8,459 nucleotides of DNA from Alphaproteobacteria bacterium UBA3002 (GCA_002346425.1 DDZS01000053.1:14597-23055); one strand, 5' to 3'; shown: positions 1 to 7,376, counted from the stretch's first letter. Translations and numbers: made by a program. Notes: generated by a model from the sequence alone, not told the origin.

Positions 1-39
1 ATTTTAAGTCCGCAGCGTCTACCATTCCGCCACGCGGGC
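1..39 (-). tRNA. tRNA-Leu (anticodon UAA), 5' half, cut by the window edge
   Basis: Read on the minus strand, the sequence begins with a 7-base acceptor strand GCCCGCG (39 down to 33), then T8-G9. A D-arm with the GGTAGACGC pattern typical of leucine tRNAs follows. Next comes an anticodon stem strand GCGGA and the 7-base loop CTTAAAA, which places the anticodon UAA at positions 6-4. The GGACTTAAAATCC-type anticodon arm resembles bacterial tRNA-Leu(UAA), such as E. coli leuZ. The variable arm, T-arm and 3' acceptor strand lie outside the window, so acceptor pairing cannot be tested. I could not identify a convincing promoter for it between 40 and 110. Confidence 0.9.
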
Positions 40-62
40 CCAGAAAGCCTTAAGCTGGCTGG

Positions 63-71
63 TTATCCACA
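63..71 (+). promoter_or_regulatory. Single perfect DnaA-box 9-mer
   Basis: The bases TTATCCACA match the strongest DnaA-box consensus exactly. It lies between the start of tRNA-Leu and the barrel-protein gene. There is no cluster of further boxes and no AT-rich unwinding element nearby, so this is not an origin. It may be a lone regulatory or titration site, or a chance match. Confidence 0.25.
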
Positions 72-112
72 ATCTGCTACCAAAATGCCACCAGCCAAAC
101 GCTTTTGCGGCA

Positions 113-118
113 TATAAT
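113..118 (+). promoter_or_regulatory. Candidate -10 element upstream of the outer-membrane protein gene
   Basis: A perfect TATAAT stands 75 bases before the ATG at 194. No good TTGACA-like hexamer lies 16-18 bases upstream, so if it is used the promoter probably depends on an activator or on other contacts. Transcription from here would give a leader of about 70 bases that includes the hairpin at 143-171. Confidence 0.35.
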
Positions 119-142
119 CGGAATCAAAGCAAGATAGCAATT

Positions 143-171
143 GCAAATGCGGTAAAAATCGCACAATTTGC
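143..171 (+). promoter_or_regulatory. Potential leader hairpin before the outer-membrane protein gene
   Basis: GCAAATGCG (143-151) can pair with CGC (160-162) and ATTTGC (166-171). This gives 9 pairs with a 3-base bulge (163-165) and an 8-base A-rich loop. The stem ends 11 bases before the AAGGAG ribosome binding site at 183-188, so it lies in the 5' leader rather than over the start. It is not followed by a T tract, so it is not a terminator. A role in mRNA stability or in pairing with a small RNA is possible, as is common for outer-membrane protein messages, but this is inference. Confidence 0.3.
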
Positions 172-193
172 GTAGAAACATTAAGGAGTAATC

Positions 194-865
194 ATGCGTT
201 TTCTTTCCGTCGCTCTTCTGTCGATGACGAGTCTGGCCACCGCTGCACAAGCGGCTCAGCCTTATTACAGCAATCATAAAGACAACTGGCCGAACTGGTA
301 TATCGGTGTGCATGGTGAATATAGTTACATCAGCGATGCGGATATCGAAGCGAATGGCGCGGGTGCTGGCGAGGTTGAGTTTGGCGATAATTTCGCTGCC
401 GGTGCGTCTATCGGTTTCCGCCCGTATTACTCTCAGAGTTTCCTCGATAATACGCGCTGGGAATTGGAATATACCTACCGCGCGGGTGATCTGGACAGTG
501 TGAACAATGGCGCATTGAATGTCGGCCTGGATGGCTCAATTGATGCACACGCATTTATGGCGAACCTGTATTATGATATCGCAACTGGCACACAATTCGT
601 TCCATATCTAGGTGGTGGTATCGGTTTTGCCAGCTTCGATGCGGATAGCAGCACGCTTGCGATCGACGAAAGCAGCACCGAATTCGCCTATCAAGGGATG
701 GTTGGGGTGAGCTATACGCCGCGCTCCGTTCCAGATACGGAATGGAATCTGGGTTACCGTTATTTTGGTACGCAAGATCCTGAATTTTCTGATGCTGCGG
801 GCAACACCATTGAGCATGAATATAATTCGCACAACGTTGAAGTGGGCGCACGCTTCCGCTTCTAA
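194..865 (+). CDS. Outer-membrane beta-barrel protein, small porin/OmpA-barrel-like family
   Basis: The gene encodes a 223-residue secreted protein that probably sits in the outer membrane as an 8-stranded barrel. Residues 1-20 form a signal peptide: MRF, a hydrophobic core, then AAQA with likely cleavage before AQPYY. The mature part shows alternating strands rich in aromatic residues and glycine, roughly at 34-46, 66-78, 88-98, 116-130, 135-149, 162-175, 183-193 and 210-223. PYLGGGIGF (137-145) is typical of this barrel superfamily. The last strand ends VEVGARFRF, with the C-terminal phenylalanine recognised by the BAM assembly machinery. The ATG follows AAGGAG (183-188) by 5 bases, which supports this start. 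The gene stands alone and ends at a strong terminator. There is no OmpA peptidoglycan-binding domain. Specific function (structural, adhesin or small pore) cannot be read from the sequence. Confidence 0.85.
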   Translation: MRFLSVALLSMTSLATAAQAAQPYYSNHKDNWPNWYIGVHGEYSYISDADIEANGAGAGEVEFGDNFAAGASIGFRPYYSQSFLDNTRWELEYTYRAGDLDSVNNGALNVGLDGSIDAHAFMANLYYDIATGTQFVPYLGGGIGFASFDADSSTLAIDESSTEFAYQGMVGVSYTPRSVPDTEWNLGYRYFGTQDPEFSDAAGNTIEHEYNSHNVEVGARFRF

Positions 866-882
866 GCGATACAACTCATACG

Positions 883-909
883 AAAAAGGCCGCGAAATGC
901 GGCCTTTTT
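883..909. terminator. Bidirectional intrinsic terminator between the barrel-protein gene and fumC
   Basis: AAAAAGGCCGC (883-893) and GCGGCCTTTTT (899-909) form a perfect 11-bp stem with the loop GAAAT. On the plus strand a T-rich tract continues to 926. On the minus strand five T follow the GC core. It sits between two convergent genes, ending at 865 and 930, and can serve both. Confidence 0.9.
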
Positions 910-929
910 TATTGCTGTTTTTTTATTGT

Positions 930-2345
930 TTAATCGCGCGGACCGATCATATCTTCCGGGCGCACCCATTCGGCAAATTGTTCTTCCGTCAATAACTCCA
1001 GCGATAAAGCCGCTGCCTTTAGGGTGGTGCCTTCTTTATGCGCTTTCTTAGCAATTTTGGCGGCATTGTCGTAGCCGATATGCGGATTCAGCGCGGTGAC
1101 CAGCATCAGCGACTCGTCGCGCAGTTGCTCGATGCGCTCGCGATTGGCCACGATGCCCACCACGCATTTATCGGTGAAGGTGTCGCACGCATCGGCGAGT
1201 AAGCGGATGGATTGCAGTACATTGTAAATAATCACCGGTTTGAACACGTTTAGCTCAAAATGCCCGTTTGAACCTGCGATCGTGACAGTCGTGTTGTTGC
1301 CCATGACCTGCGCGCAGACCATGGTCATAGCTTCGCATTGGGTCGGGTTGACTTTGCCCGGCATGATAGACGAACCCGGTTCATTCTCCGGCAAGCTCAA
1401 TTCACCGAGGCCGCAACGCGGGCCGGAGCCGAGCAAGCGAATATCATTGGCAATTTTCATCAGTGATACCGCCACCGTGTTCAGCGCGCCATGCGCCTCT
1501 ACCATTGCGTCATGCGCGGCCAGTGCTTCGAATTTATTCGCGGCAGAGGTGAATGGCAGTCCGGTTACATTTGCGACTTCATTGGCAAAGGCTTCGGCGA
1601 AGCCTTTCTTGCTGTTGATACCGGTGCCAACGGCGGTGCCGCCTTGTGCCAATTCATAGACCGCAGGCATAATCGCCTGTACCCGGCGAATTGCGCCATC
1701 CATCTGGGCCACGTAACCTGAGAATTCCTGCCCCAATGTCAGCGGCGTCGCATCCTGCAAATGCGTGCGCCCGATTTTGATGATGTCATCGAAGGCGAGT
1801 TTCTTTTCTTGCAGCGCATCGCGCATTTTCTGCAACGCAGGCAATAACGCGTGATGCAATTGCTCACCGGCGGCGATATGCATCGCAGTTGGGAAGGTAT
1901 CATTCGAACTCGCGCCCATATTCACGTGATCATTCGGATGCACGGGGTCTTTGCTTCCCAGCACGCCGCCGAGAATTTCAATCGCACGGTTGGCGATGAC
2001 TTCATTGGTATTCATATTGGTTTGCGTACCAGAACCGGTTTGCCAGACGGAAAGCGGGAAATGCTCGTCCAGCGCATTTTCCATGACTTCGCCAGAAGCT
2101 TGCATGATCGCATCGCCCAATTTTTTATCCAACACGCCCAAATCCATATTCACCTTCGCGGCAGAACGCTTGAGCACACCAAGCGCACGGATCAGCGGCT
2201 GCGGCATGGTTTCGGTGCCAATGGGGAAATTGATCAGCGAACGCGCGGTTTGCGCGCCATAATATTTGTCATTCGGAACGTCCAACGGGCCGAATGTATC
2301 GGATTCGGTGCGCGTGCTTTGGTCGATTTTCTGTGCGGCGGTCAT
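930..2345 (-). CDS. fumC: Class II fumarate hydratase (fumarase C)
   Basis: The product interconverts fumarate and (S)-malate in the TCA cycle. It is a cytoplasmic, iron-free enzyme that is a homotetramer in this family. At 471 residues it is close to E. coli FumC (467). The three conserved superfamily regions are intact: TGSGTQTNMN (103-112) with SSNDTFPTAMHI (146-157); GRTHLQDATP (192-201), where His195 corresponds to E. coli His188; and the mobile loop GSSIMPGKVNP (324-334), with the catalytic Ser near 325 and Lys331. The FELNVFKP segment, typical of fumarase rather than aspartase, is also present. The ATG follows AAGGAG (plus-strand 2351-2356) by 5 bases. The gene is transcribed alone, divergently from alkA, and ends at the terminator at 883-909. 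No residue expected for catalysis is missing. Aspartase is the nearest alternative and is unlikely. Confidence 0.97.
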   Translation of the reverse strand: MTAAQKIDQSTRTESDTFGPLDVPNDKYYGAQTARSLINFPIGTETMPQPLIRALGVLKRSAAKVNMDLGVLDKKLGDAIMQASGEVMENALDEHFPLSVWQTGSGTQTNMNTNEVIANRAIEILGGVLGSKDPVHPNDHVNMGASSNDTFPTAMHIAAGEQLHHALLPALQKMRDALQEKKLAFDDIIKIGRTHLQDATPLTLGQEFSGYVAQMDGAIRRVQAIMPAVYELAQGGTAVGTGINSKKGFAEAFANEVANVTGLPFTSAANKFEALAAHDAMVEAHGALNTVAVSLMKIANDIRLLGSGPRCGLGELSLPENEPGSSIMPGKVNPTQCEAMTMVCAQVMGNNTTVTIAGSNGHFELNVFKPVIIYNVLQSIRLLADACDTFTDKCVVGIVANRERIEQLRDESLMLVTALNPHIGYDNAAKIAKKAHKEGTTLKAAALSLELLTEEQFAEWVRPEDMIGPRD

Positions 2346-2416
2346 AGAGGCTCCTTACGTTTCCGAACTTGTTTCGCACTCTAGTAGCAATATATAGGTA
2401 GGGAGACAAGTTCCAC
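2346..2416. promoter_or_regulatory. Divergent fumC/alkA promoter region with an 8-bp inverted repeat
   Basis: The 71 bases contain GAACTTGT (2365-2372) and its exact reverse complement ACAAGTTC (2406-2413), with centres 41 bp apart. On the plus strand TTGTTT (2369-2374), 16 bases, then TATATA (2391-2396) is a fair promoter for alkA. On the minus strand TTGTCT (2409-2404), 17 bases, then TACTAG (2386-2381) is a weaker candidate for fumC. Each repeat arm therefore overlaps the -35 of one gene and the leader of the other. The ribosome binding sites are CTCCTT (2351-2356, fumC) and GGGAG (2401-2405, alkA, 11 bases before its ATG). The promoter calls are by eye. Confidence 0.5.
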
Positions 2417-3064
2417 ATGACGATTTCACACACACATCCACCCTATTGGGATGCTGCCTGCCAGCATTTAAGCGCCGCCGACCCGGTGATGGCGCGGATG
2501 ATCGACACTTACGAGGGCGAGTCCCTTCAAGGCAAAGGCGACGGATTTTTTACGCTGGCGCGGGCGATCGTCGGGCAACAGGTCTCGGTCCGATCGGCGG
2601 ATGCGATCTGGTATAGACTGGAAGCCAAATTGCCCAAAGGCGTCACGGCAGAAGCCATCTTACAGCTGACCGAAGATGATTTTCGAGACTGCGGCTTTTC
2701 GCGTCAGAAAATCGCCTATGTGCGTAATATCGCCGAACATTTCACTCAGCATGGGGTTGGCCCCGGTTTTTTCGATCCGATGGACGATCTGGCGGTGACG
2801 GAATTTCTGGTCGCAATTAAAGGCGTTGGCCGGTGGACGGCGGAAATGTTTTTGATTTTCCATTTGATGCGCCCGGATGTTTGGCCGGTCGATGATATTG
2901 GATTGCAAAAGGCGATTCTCAAAGAATACACGCTCTCCGAATTTGCGACGAAGAAAGAGATGCTTGCCGAAATGCAAAACTTTGGAGAGCGTTTTCGTCC
3001 GTGGCGCAGCGTGGCGCTTTGGTATCTGTGGCGGTCGATTGATCCGGTGCCGGTTGCTTACTAA
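2417..3064 (+). CDS. alkA: DNA-3-methyladenine glycosylase II, short AlkA/Mag1 type
   Basis: The product is a base-excision repair enzyme that removes alkylated purines such as 3-methyladenine from DNA, leaving abasic sites. It has 215 residues and consists only of the HhH-GPD fold. It lacks the N-terminal beta domain of E. coli AlkA (282 residues) and is closer in size to yeast Mag1-type and short bacterial homologues. Visible motifs are IVGQQVS (51-57), the helix-hairpin-helix LVAIKGVGRWTAEMFLIF (131-148) and WPVDDIGLQKA (156-166), where Asp160 corresponds to the catalytic aspartate. No C-terminal four-cysteine iron-sulfur cluster is present, which argues against MutY or endonuclease III. 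The ATG is preceded by GGGAG at 2401-2405. There is no Ada-type regulator or SOS box nearby. The gene could be co-transcribed with the pump genes 41 bases downstream, but they have their own possible promoter. Confidence 0.92.
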   Translation: MTISHTHPPYWDAACQHLSAADPVMARMIDTYEGESLQGKGDGFFTLARAIVGQQVSVRSADAIWYRLEAKLPKGVTAEAILQLTEDDFRDCGFSRQKIAYVRNIAEHFTQHGVGPGFFDPMDDLAVTEFLVAIKGVGRWTAEMFLIFHLMRPDVWPVDDIGLQKAILKEYTLSEFATKKEMLAEMQNFGERFRPWRSVALWYLWRSIDPVPVAY

Positions 3065-3093
3065 CCAGCGCAGGTTCGGCGCTAGACTTTGCG

Positions 3094-3099
3094 TATAAC
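3094..3099 (+). promoter_or_regulatory. Candidate -10 element for the RND operon, suggesting a leaderless mRNA
   Basis: TATAAC at 3094-3099 ends 6 bases before the ATG at 3106, so transcription would begin at or next to the start codon. No Shine-Dalgarno sequence lies before the ATG (the bases are ACTGCAGT), which fits a leaderless start. No clear -35 hexamer is seen. The 41-bp gap also holds a 5-bp stem, AGCGC (3067-3071) with GCGCT (3079-3083), which is too weak and lacks the T tract needed for a terminator. Confidence 0.35.
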
Positions 3100-3105
3100 T
3101 GCAGT

Positions 3106-4221
3106 ATGACCAAAGCTATGCCGTTTGCTTCCCAGAAACAGTGGATCAAAACTCATCCTCGCCGCAGCGTCGCGATCGGTATTGGTATTGTAATTCTATT
3201 GCTCCTTTTGCTCGGCGGTGGGGGAGATGATCTGCCGGCTGCCAGTGACGCGGAAGTGAAGCTGAAAGTCGCAGAACGCCGGACGGAACGCTATCAACGA
3301 CAAGTCGTAGTCTATGGTCAGACCGAAGCCTTTCGCGATGTGAACTTGCAGGCGCAAACCGCAGGCGAGGTGACGGAAATCGTCAGTCCAGAAGGTAGCC
3401 GGGTCGAAGCGGGGGATATCATCCTAAAAATCGACCCGCGCGAACGGCTGGAACAGTTGAAACAGGCGGAAGCGGTGGTGAAACAGCGCAGTATCGAATA
3501 TGAAGCGGCGCGTAAATTGACGCAACGGGGCTATCAAAGCGAAGTCAATCTGGCGCTGGCCGAGGCCAATCTGGCGCAGGCGCGAGCCCAGCAAAAGCAA
3601 ATCCAGCTCGATGTCGGCTATACAGAAATGAAAGCGCCTTTTGCGGGGATTGTTGACCGCGTGAATGTCGAAGCGGGCGATTTTGTCGGGGTCGGTGTGT
3701 TCGGTCTGGAAGGTTCGGTCGCGCGGATGATCGACCCCGACCCAATGCTGGTTACGGCTTACGTGTCGCAGGATGACTGGGCGGAAATTGTGAAAGACAC
3801 GCCCGTAACGGTGACACTGCCAGGCAACCGGGAAGCGCAAGGCACGCTGCATTTCATCGCCAGGGCCGCCGAAGCCGCCAGTCGCACCTTTAAGGTAGAA
3901 GCGACATTACCAAACCCAGAGGGTACGATTCCATCCGGCGTAACGGCAGAATTGCATATCCCCGCGAATGCCGCAGACGCCTATCTGGTGCCCCCTTCCG
4001 CGCTGAGTCTGGATGATGCTGGTGCAGTAGGGATCAAAGCGTTGGATGCGGAAAATACCGTGCGTTTTTATCCCGTCACCATGTTGGATGATACTGCAGA
4101 AGGCATGTGGGTTACCGGCGCACCATCGCACCTGCGCCTGATTCTGGAAGGCGCGGCATATGTTAGTACCGGACAAACGATTCCGGCGGACCGCGTGGCT
4201 GAGGGAACGCCTGCGCCATGA
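3106..4221 (+). CDS. RND efflux periplasmic adaptor (membrane fusion protein)
   Basis: The product bridges the inner-membrane RND permease and an outer-membrane channel. It has 371 residues. It has a cytoplasmic basic start, then a membrane anchor at about 21-37 (no lipobox cysteine, so it is anchored by a helix rather than lipid). The first lipoyl half is at about 78-110 (LQAQTAGEVTEI, VEAGDIILKIDPRE). An alpha-helical hairpin rich in Ala, Gln and Glu spans about 112-170, and the second lipoyl half is MKAPFAGIVDRVNVEAGDFV (175-194). A beta-barrel at about 211-285 and a membrane-proximal domain complete it. At the hairpin tip the TolC-contact pattern RxxxLxxxxxxS is only partly kept: Leu138 and Ser145 fit, but the Arg position is Ala134. 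The start lacks a Shine-Dalgarno sequence; ATG at 3118 is an alternative with no better site. Its TGA overlaps the ATG of the permease gene. Confidence 0.92.
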   Translation: MTKAMPFASQKQWIKTHPRRSVAIGIGIVILLLLLLGGGGDDLPAASDAEVKLKVAERRTERYQRQVVVYGQTEAFRDVNLQAQTAGEVTEIVSPEGSRVEAGDIILKIDPRERLEQLKQAEAVVKQRSIEYEAARKLTQRGYQSEVNLALAEANLAQARAQQKQIQLDVGYTEMKAPFAGIVDRVNVEAGDFVGVGVFGLEGSVARMIDPDPMLVTAYVSQDDWAEIVKDTPVTVTLPGNREAQGTLHFIARAAEAASRTFKVEATLPNPEGTIPSGVTAELHIPANAADAYLVPPSALSLDDAGAVGIKALDAENTVRFYPVTMLDDTAEGMWVTGAPSHLRLILEGAAYVSTGQTIPADRVAEGTPAP

Positions 4222-7200
4222 AGGCGCTAATCGATGCGGCAATGGATCGCTGGCGGACAACGCTACTGCTATTTGCCTTTATTCTGATTGCCGGGCTGGT
4301 GGCCTATGATGTGGTGCCGAAAGAAGCCGCGCCGGACATTAATATTCCGATGATTTATACGACGGTCACGCTGGAAGGCGTGGCCCCCGAAGATGCGGAA
4401 CGACTGCTGATTCGCCCGCTGGAAAAACAATTGCAGGCGATTGAGAATGTCAAAGAAATGACCTCGCAATCGGTCGAGGGCATGGCCTCGGTCACGCTGG
4501 AGTTTCAAGCCGGATTCGATGCGAATCGCGCATTGCAAGATGTGCGCAACGCGGTCGATGAGGCCAAGCCCGACCTGCCGCAGGAAGCGGATGAACCGAT
4601 TGTCACCGAAGTCAATTTCAGCAAATTTCCGATTTTGAACGTGCTGCTGACCGGAGAGGTTGAAGAGCGGGTGCTAGTACGACTCGCGCGTCAGCTGCGC
4701 GATGATATCGAAGGTTTGTCGATGGTGCTGGAAGCGCAGTTGTCCGGCGAGCGCGAGGAAATGCTCGAAATTCTGATCGATCCGAATGTGTTGGAAGGTT
4801 ATGGCCTGTCGCCTAACGAAGTGTTCACGCGGGTCGATAACAACAATATTCTCATTCCAGCGGGCGAGCTGGATACGGGGCAGGGGCGTTTCTCGCTCAA
4901 ACTGCCGGGATTGATTGAAACGGCCGAAGACTTGCGCAATATCCCGCTCAAGGTTGATGACGGCGTGGTGACGACGCTAAGCGATGTGGCGGAAATTCGT
5001 CGTGGGTTTAAGGACGTGACCACCTATGCGCGCGTGAATGGGCGCAAGGCGATTGGCTTAAGCGTGTCTAAACGCAGCGGTGCAAACATCATTGAAACGG
5101 TGGCTGCGGTAAAAACGCTGATTGCCGAACAACAACCTTATTGGCCGCCGGGAGTTGAGGTGGTGTATTCCAATGACCAATCCTCTGAAATCGATGATCG
5201 TCTAAGCGATTTGCAGAACAATATCATCCTCGCCATTTTGCTGGTGGCCGGGGTGATTTATTACGTCATGGGCGCGCGCACGGCAATACTGGTCGGCACC
5301 GCAATTCCGGGTGCGTTTTTATTCGGGGTGATTCTGATTACATTAATGGGCATTACGTTTAACATTGTGGTGCTTTTCGCGCTGATATTGTCTATTGGCA
5401 TGCTCGTCGATTCGGCGATTGTCGTCTGCGAATATGCCGATCGCTTAATGATGGATGGCACGCCTGCCCACAAAGCCTATCCGCAAGCTGCTATCCGTAT
5501 GGCATGGCCAATCATCGCCTCGACCATCACTACCTTGGTTGTGTTCATGCCGCTATTGTTCTGGCCGGGCATGGTCGGGGAATTTATGCGTTACATGCCG
5601 CTGACGCTCATCATGACGCTATCCGGTTCGCTGCTGATGGCGCTGTTTTTTATGCCGGTATTGGGGGCGCGATTTGCACGCCAGGCGATCGTTGATCCGG
5701 CGCAAGCCAAACGCGTCCTCGCCGCGGAACATGGCAATCTGGAGGACCTGCATCCGTTTACACGTTCGTATATTCGCTATCTGAATAAAGCGCTCGATTT
5801 TCCGAAGCGCACGATGGGCGGCATTTTCGCGGCGGTGTTATTGCTCATGCTTGGCTACATGTTTTTCGGCAATGGCGTCGAATTTTTCCCGGATATTGAG
5901 CCGGAAAATGTGAAAGTCGAAATCCGTGCGCGCGGCAATTCTTCGGTGGAAGAACGCTTTGCCAAAATGAAAGAGGTCGAAGCAGCGCTGAAAGGCATGG
6001 AAGGGATTGAGACGATATTCTCGACGGCGGGTAAAATTCCCATGCGCCAGGAAACACCAGAAGATGCGATTGGAGAATTAAGTATTGGCTTGTCTGATTG
6101 GCAAAACCGACCTTCAGCGGATGAAATGCTGGCTGAAATTCGAGAGCGTACGCGTGCGATTCCGGGGATCAAACTGGAAACCACCAAAGAAGAAAATGGG
6201 CCACCGGTAGGTAAGGCAATCCAACTACAACTCAGCTCGCTTGATTTTGAGGCGTTAACCAAAGCCAATGGCGCTATCGTTCAAGGTATGCGCGATTTGG
6301 GCGGGTTTATCAATATCACCGACGAGCGCCCCGTCCCTCAGATCGAATGGGAAATCACCGTGAACCGTGAGAAAGCCGGGCAATTTGACATCAGCGTCGC
6401 CGAGATTGGTCAGATGGTCAAGTTTGTCACCAACGGGATTATTGTGAACACCTATCGCCCCGATGATGCGGATGATGAGCTGGATATCGTCGTACGCTTT
6501 CCCGAAACCTACCGTAACCTGTCACAGCTTGACCGCCTGCGCGTGCAAACGCCGCAAGGCTTGGTGCCGATTGGCAATTTTGTGACGCGAGAAGCGCGGC
6601 AGAAAGTCTCTACCGTGCGCCGTTCCGACGGAAAACGCACGATGACCGTGCGCGCCGATTTACAGCCGGGCCTCAACGTAGATAGCAAACTGCGGGAGCT
6701 CAAAAGCTGGATGCAAGAACATGAGGCGCTGCCCGCCGGAGTTAATGTGACGTATAAGGGGGAGGATGAAGAACAAAAAGCCACTGGCGCCTATCTTGGT
6801 CAGGCTTTCCTCGTTGCACTGTTTATCATGGCTTTAATATTAGTGACACAGTTCAACAGTTTCTACGATATGGCCGTGATCTTATCGGCAGTCTTTTTCT
6901 CCACCGGCGGCGTATTCTTGGGACTTCTGGTGACCGGCACGTCCTTTGGCGTGGTTATGTGTGGCGTCGGCATAATCTCGCTCGCTGGGATTGTGGTGAA
7001 TAATAATATTATCTTCATCGATACCTATAAACTACTGCGGGCTGAGGGTGTGGCGAAAGAGGAAGCGCTGCTGCGCACCGGCGCGCTGCGCCTGCGGCCC
7101 ATCCTGCTGACCGCGGGAACCACGGTGCTTGGGCTGCTGCCGATGGTCTTAAAACTTAACATCGATTTTCTGGGGCTGGATATTACCTATAATGCCCCTT

Positions 7201-7322
7201 CGTCCCAATGGTGGGTGCAAATGTCGACCGCGATTGCGGGCGGACTGACCTTTGCCACCATTCTCACGCTGTTTTTCACGCCATGCCTGTTAAGCATTGG
7301 CGAAGGTAAAAGCCGAATATAA
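4218..7322 (+). CDS. RND-family efflux permease (AcrB/ACR_tran superfamily)
   Basis: The product is an inner-membrane transporter expected to use the proton gradient to export a substrate that cannot be told from sequence. At 1034 residues it is full length. Twelve membrane segments are visible: near 13-30, six in the 335-482 block with its loop (five segments), 532-550, and five in 862-1022. Large periplasmic domains lie at about 31-334 and 551-861, including EFFPDIEPENVKVEIRARG (555-573) and NGPPVGKAIQLQLS (660-673). TM4 reads GMLVDSAIVVCEYADRL (394-410) and TM10 GIVVNNNIIFIDTY (924-937). Thus AcrB Asp407-Asp408 become Asp398-Ser399, and the TM10 lysine is replaced by asparagine. TM11 keeps LRLRPILLTAGTTVLGLLP (957-975). 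The ATGA overlap (4218-4221) with the adaptor gene implies translational coupling. No outer-membrane channel gene follows; a terminator begins two bases after the stop codon. Confidence 0.94.
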   Translation: MKALIDAAMDRWRTTLLLFAFILIAGLVAYDVVPKEAAPDINIPMIYTTVTLEGVAPEDAERLLIRPLEKQLQAIENVKEMTSQSVEGMASVTLEFQAGFDANRALQDVRNAVDEAKPDLPQEADEPIVTEVNFSKFPILNVLLTGEVEERVLVRLARQLRDDIEGLSMVLEAQLSGEREEMLEILIDPNVLEGYGLSPNEVFTRVDNNNILIPAGELDTGQGRFSLKLPGLIETAEDLRNIPLKVDDGVVTTLSDVAEIRRGFKDVTTYARVNGRKAIGLSVSKRSGANIIETVAAVKTLIAEQQPYWPPGVEVVYSNDQSSEIDDRLSDLQNNIILAILLVAGVIYYVMGARTAILVGTAIPGAFLFGVILITLMGITFNIVVLFALILSIGMLVDSAIVVCEYADRLMMDGTPAHKAYPQAAIRMAWPIIASTITTLVVFMPLLFWPGMVGEFMRYMPLTLIMTLSGSLLMALFFMPVLGARFARQAIVDPAQAKRVLAAEHGNLEDLHPFTRSYIRYLNKALDFPKRTMGGIFAAVLLLMLGYMFFGNGVEFFPDIEPENVKVEIRARGNSSVEERFAKMKEVEAALKGMEGIETIFSTAGKIPMRQETPEDAIGELSIGLSDWQNRPSADEMLAEIRERTRAIPGIKLETTKEENGPPVGKAIQLQLSSLDFEALTKANGAIVQGMRDLGGFINITDERPVPQIEWEITVNREKAGQFDISVAEIGQMVKFVTNGIIVNTYRPDDADDELDIVVRFPETYRNLSQLDRLRVQTPQGLVPIGNFVTREARQKVSTVRRSDGKRTMTVRADLQPGLNVDSKLRELKSWMQEHEALPAGVNVTYKGEDEEQKATGAYLGQAFLVALFIMALILVTQFNSFYDMAVILSAVFFSTGGVFLGLLVTGTSFGVVMCGVGIISLAGIVVNNNIIFIDTYKLLRAEGVAKEEALLRTGALRLRPILLTAGTTVLGLLPMVLKLNIDFLGLDITYNAPSSQWWVQMSTAIAGGLTFATILTLFFTPCLLSIGEGKSRI

Positions 7323-7323
7323 A

Positions 7324-7353
7324 AAAAGGGTGAGCTAAAAAACTCACCCTTTT
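7324..7353. terminator. Bidirectional intrinsic terminator between the RND operon and the DUF4394 gene
   Basis: AAAAGGGTGAG (7324-7334) and CTCACCCTTTT (7343-7353) form a perfect 11-bp stem with an 8-base loop. On the minus strand a run of T (complement of 7321-7327) follows the core, and on the plus strand the T-rich bases TTTTATTTG follow. It lies between two converging genes and can stop both. Confidence 0.9.
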
Positions 7354-7376
7354 ATTTGTCTAACGACTGTATTGGG

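Noticed and set aside
63..118. A replication origin
   Set aside because: There is only one DnaA box, no cluster and no neighbouring dnaA, dnaN, parAB or repABC gene.
1951..2384. Open reading frames on the plus strand inside fumC
   Set aside because: They are shadows of a strongly conserved fumC frame and show no recognisable motifs or good ribosome binding sites.
2365..2413. An SOS (LexA) box controlling alkA
   Set aside because: The alphaproteobacterial pattern GTTC-N7-GTTC is absent; the GAAC and GTTC tetramers here belong to a widely spaced inverted repeat.
3067..3083. A terminator after alkA
   Set aside because: The stem has only 5 pairs and no T tract follows, so it is unlikely to stop transcription. 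Read-through from alkA into the pump genes remains possible.
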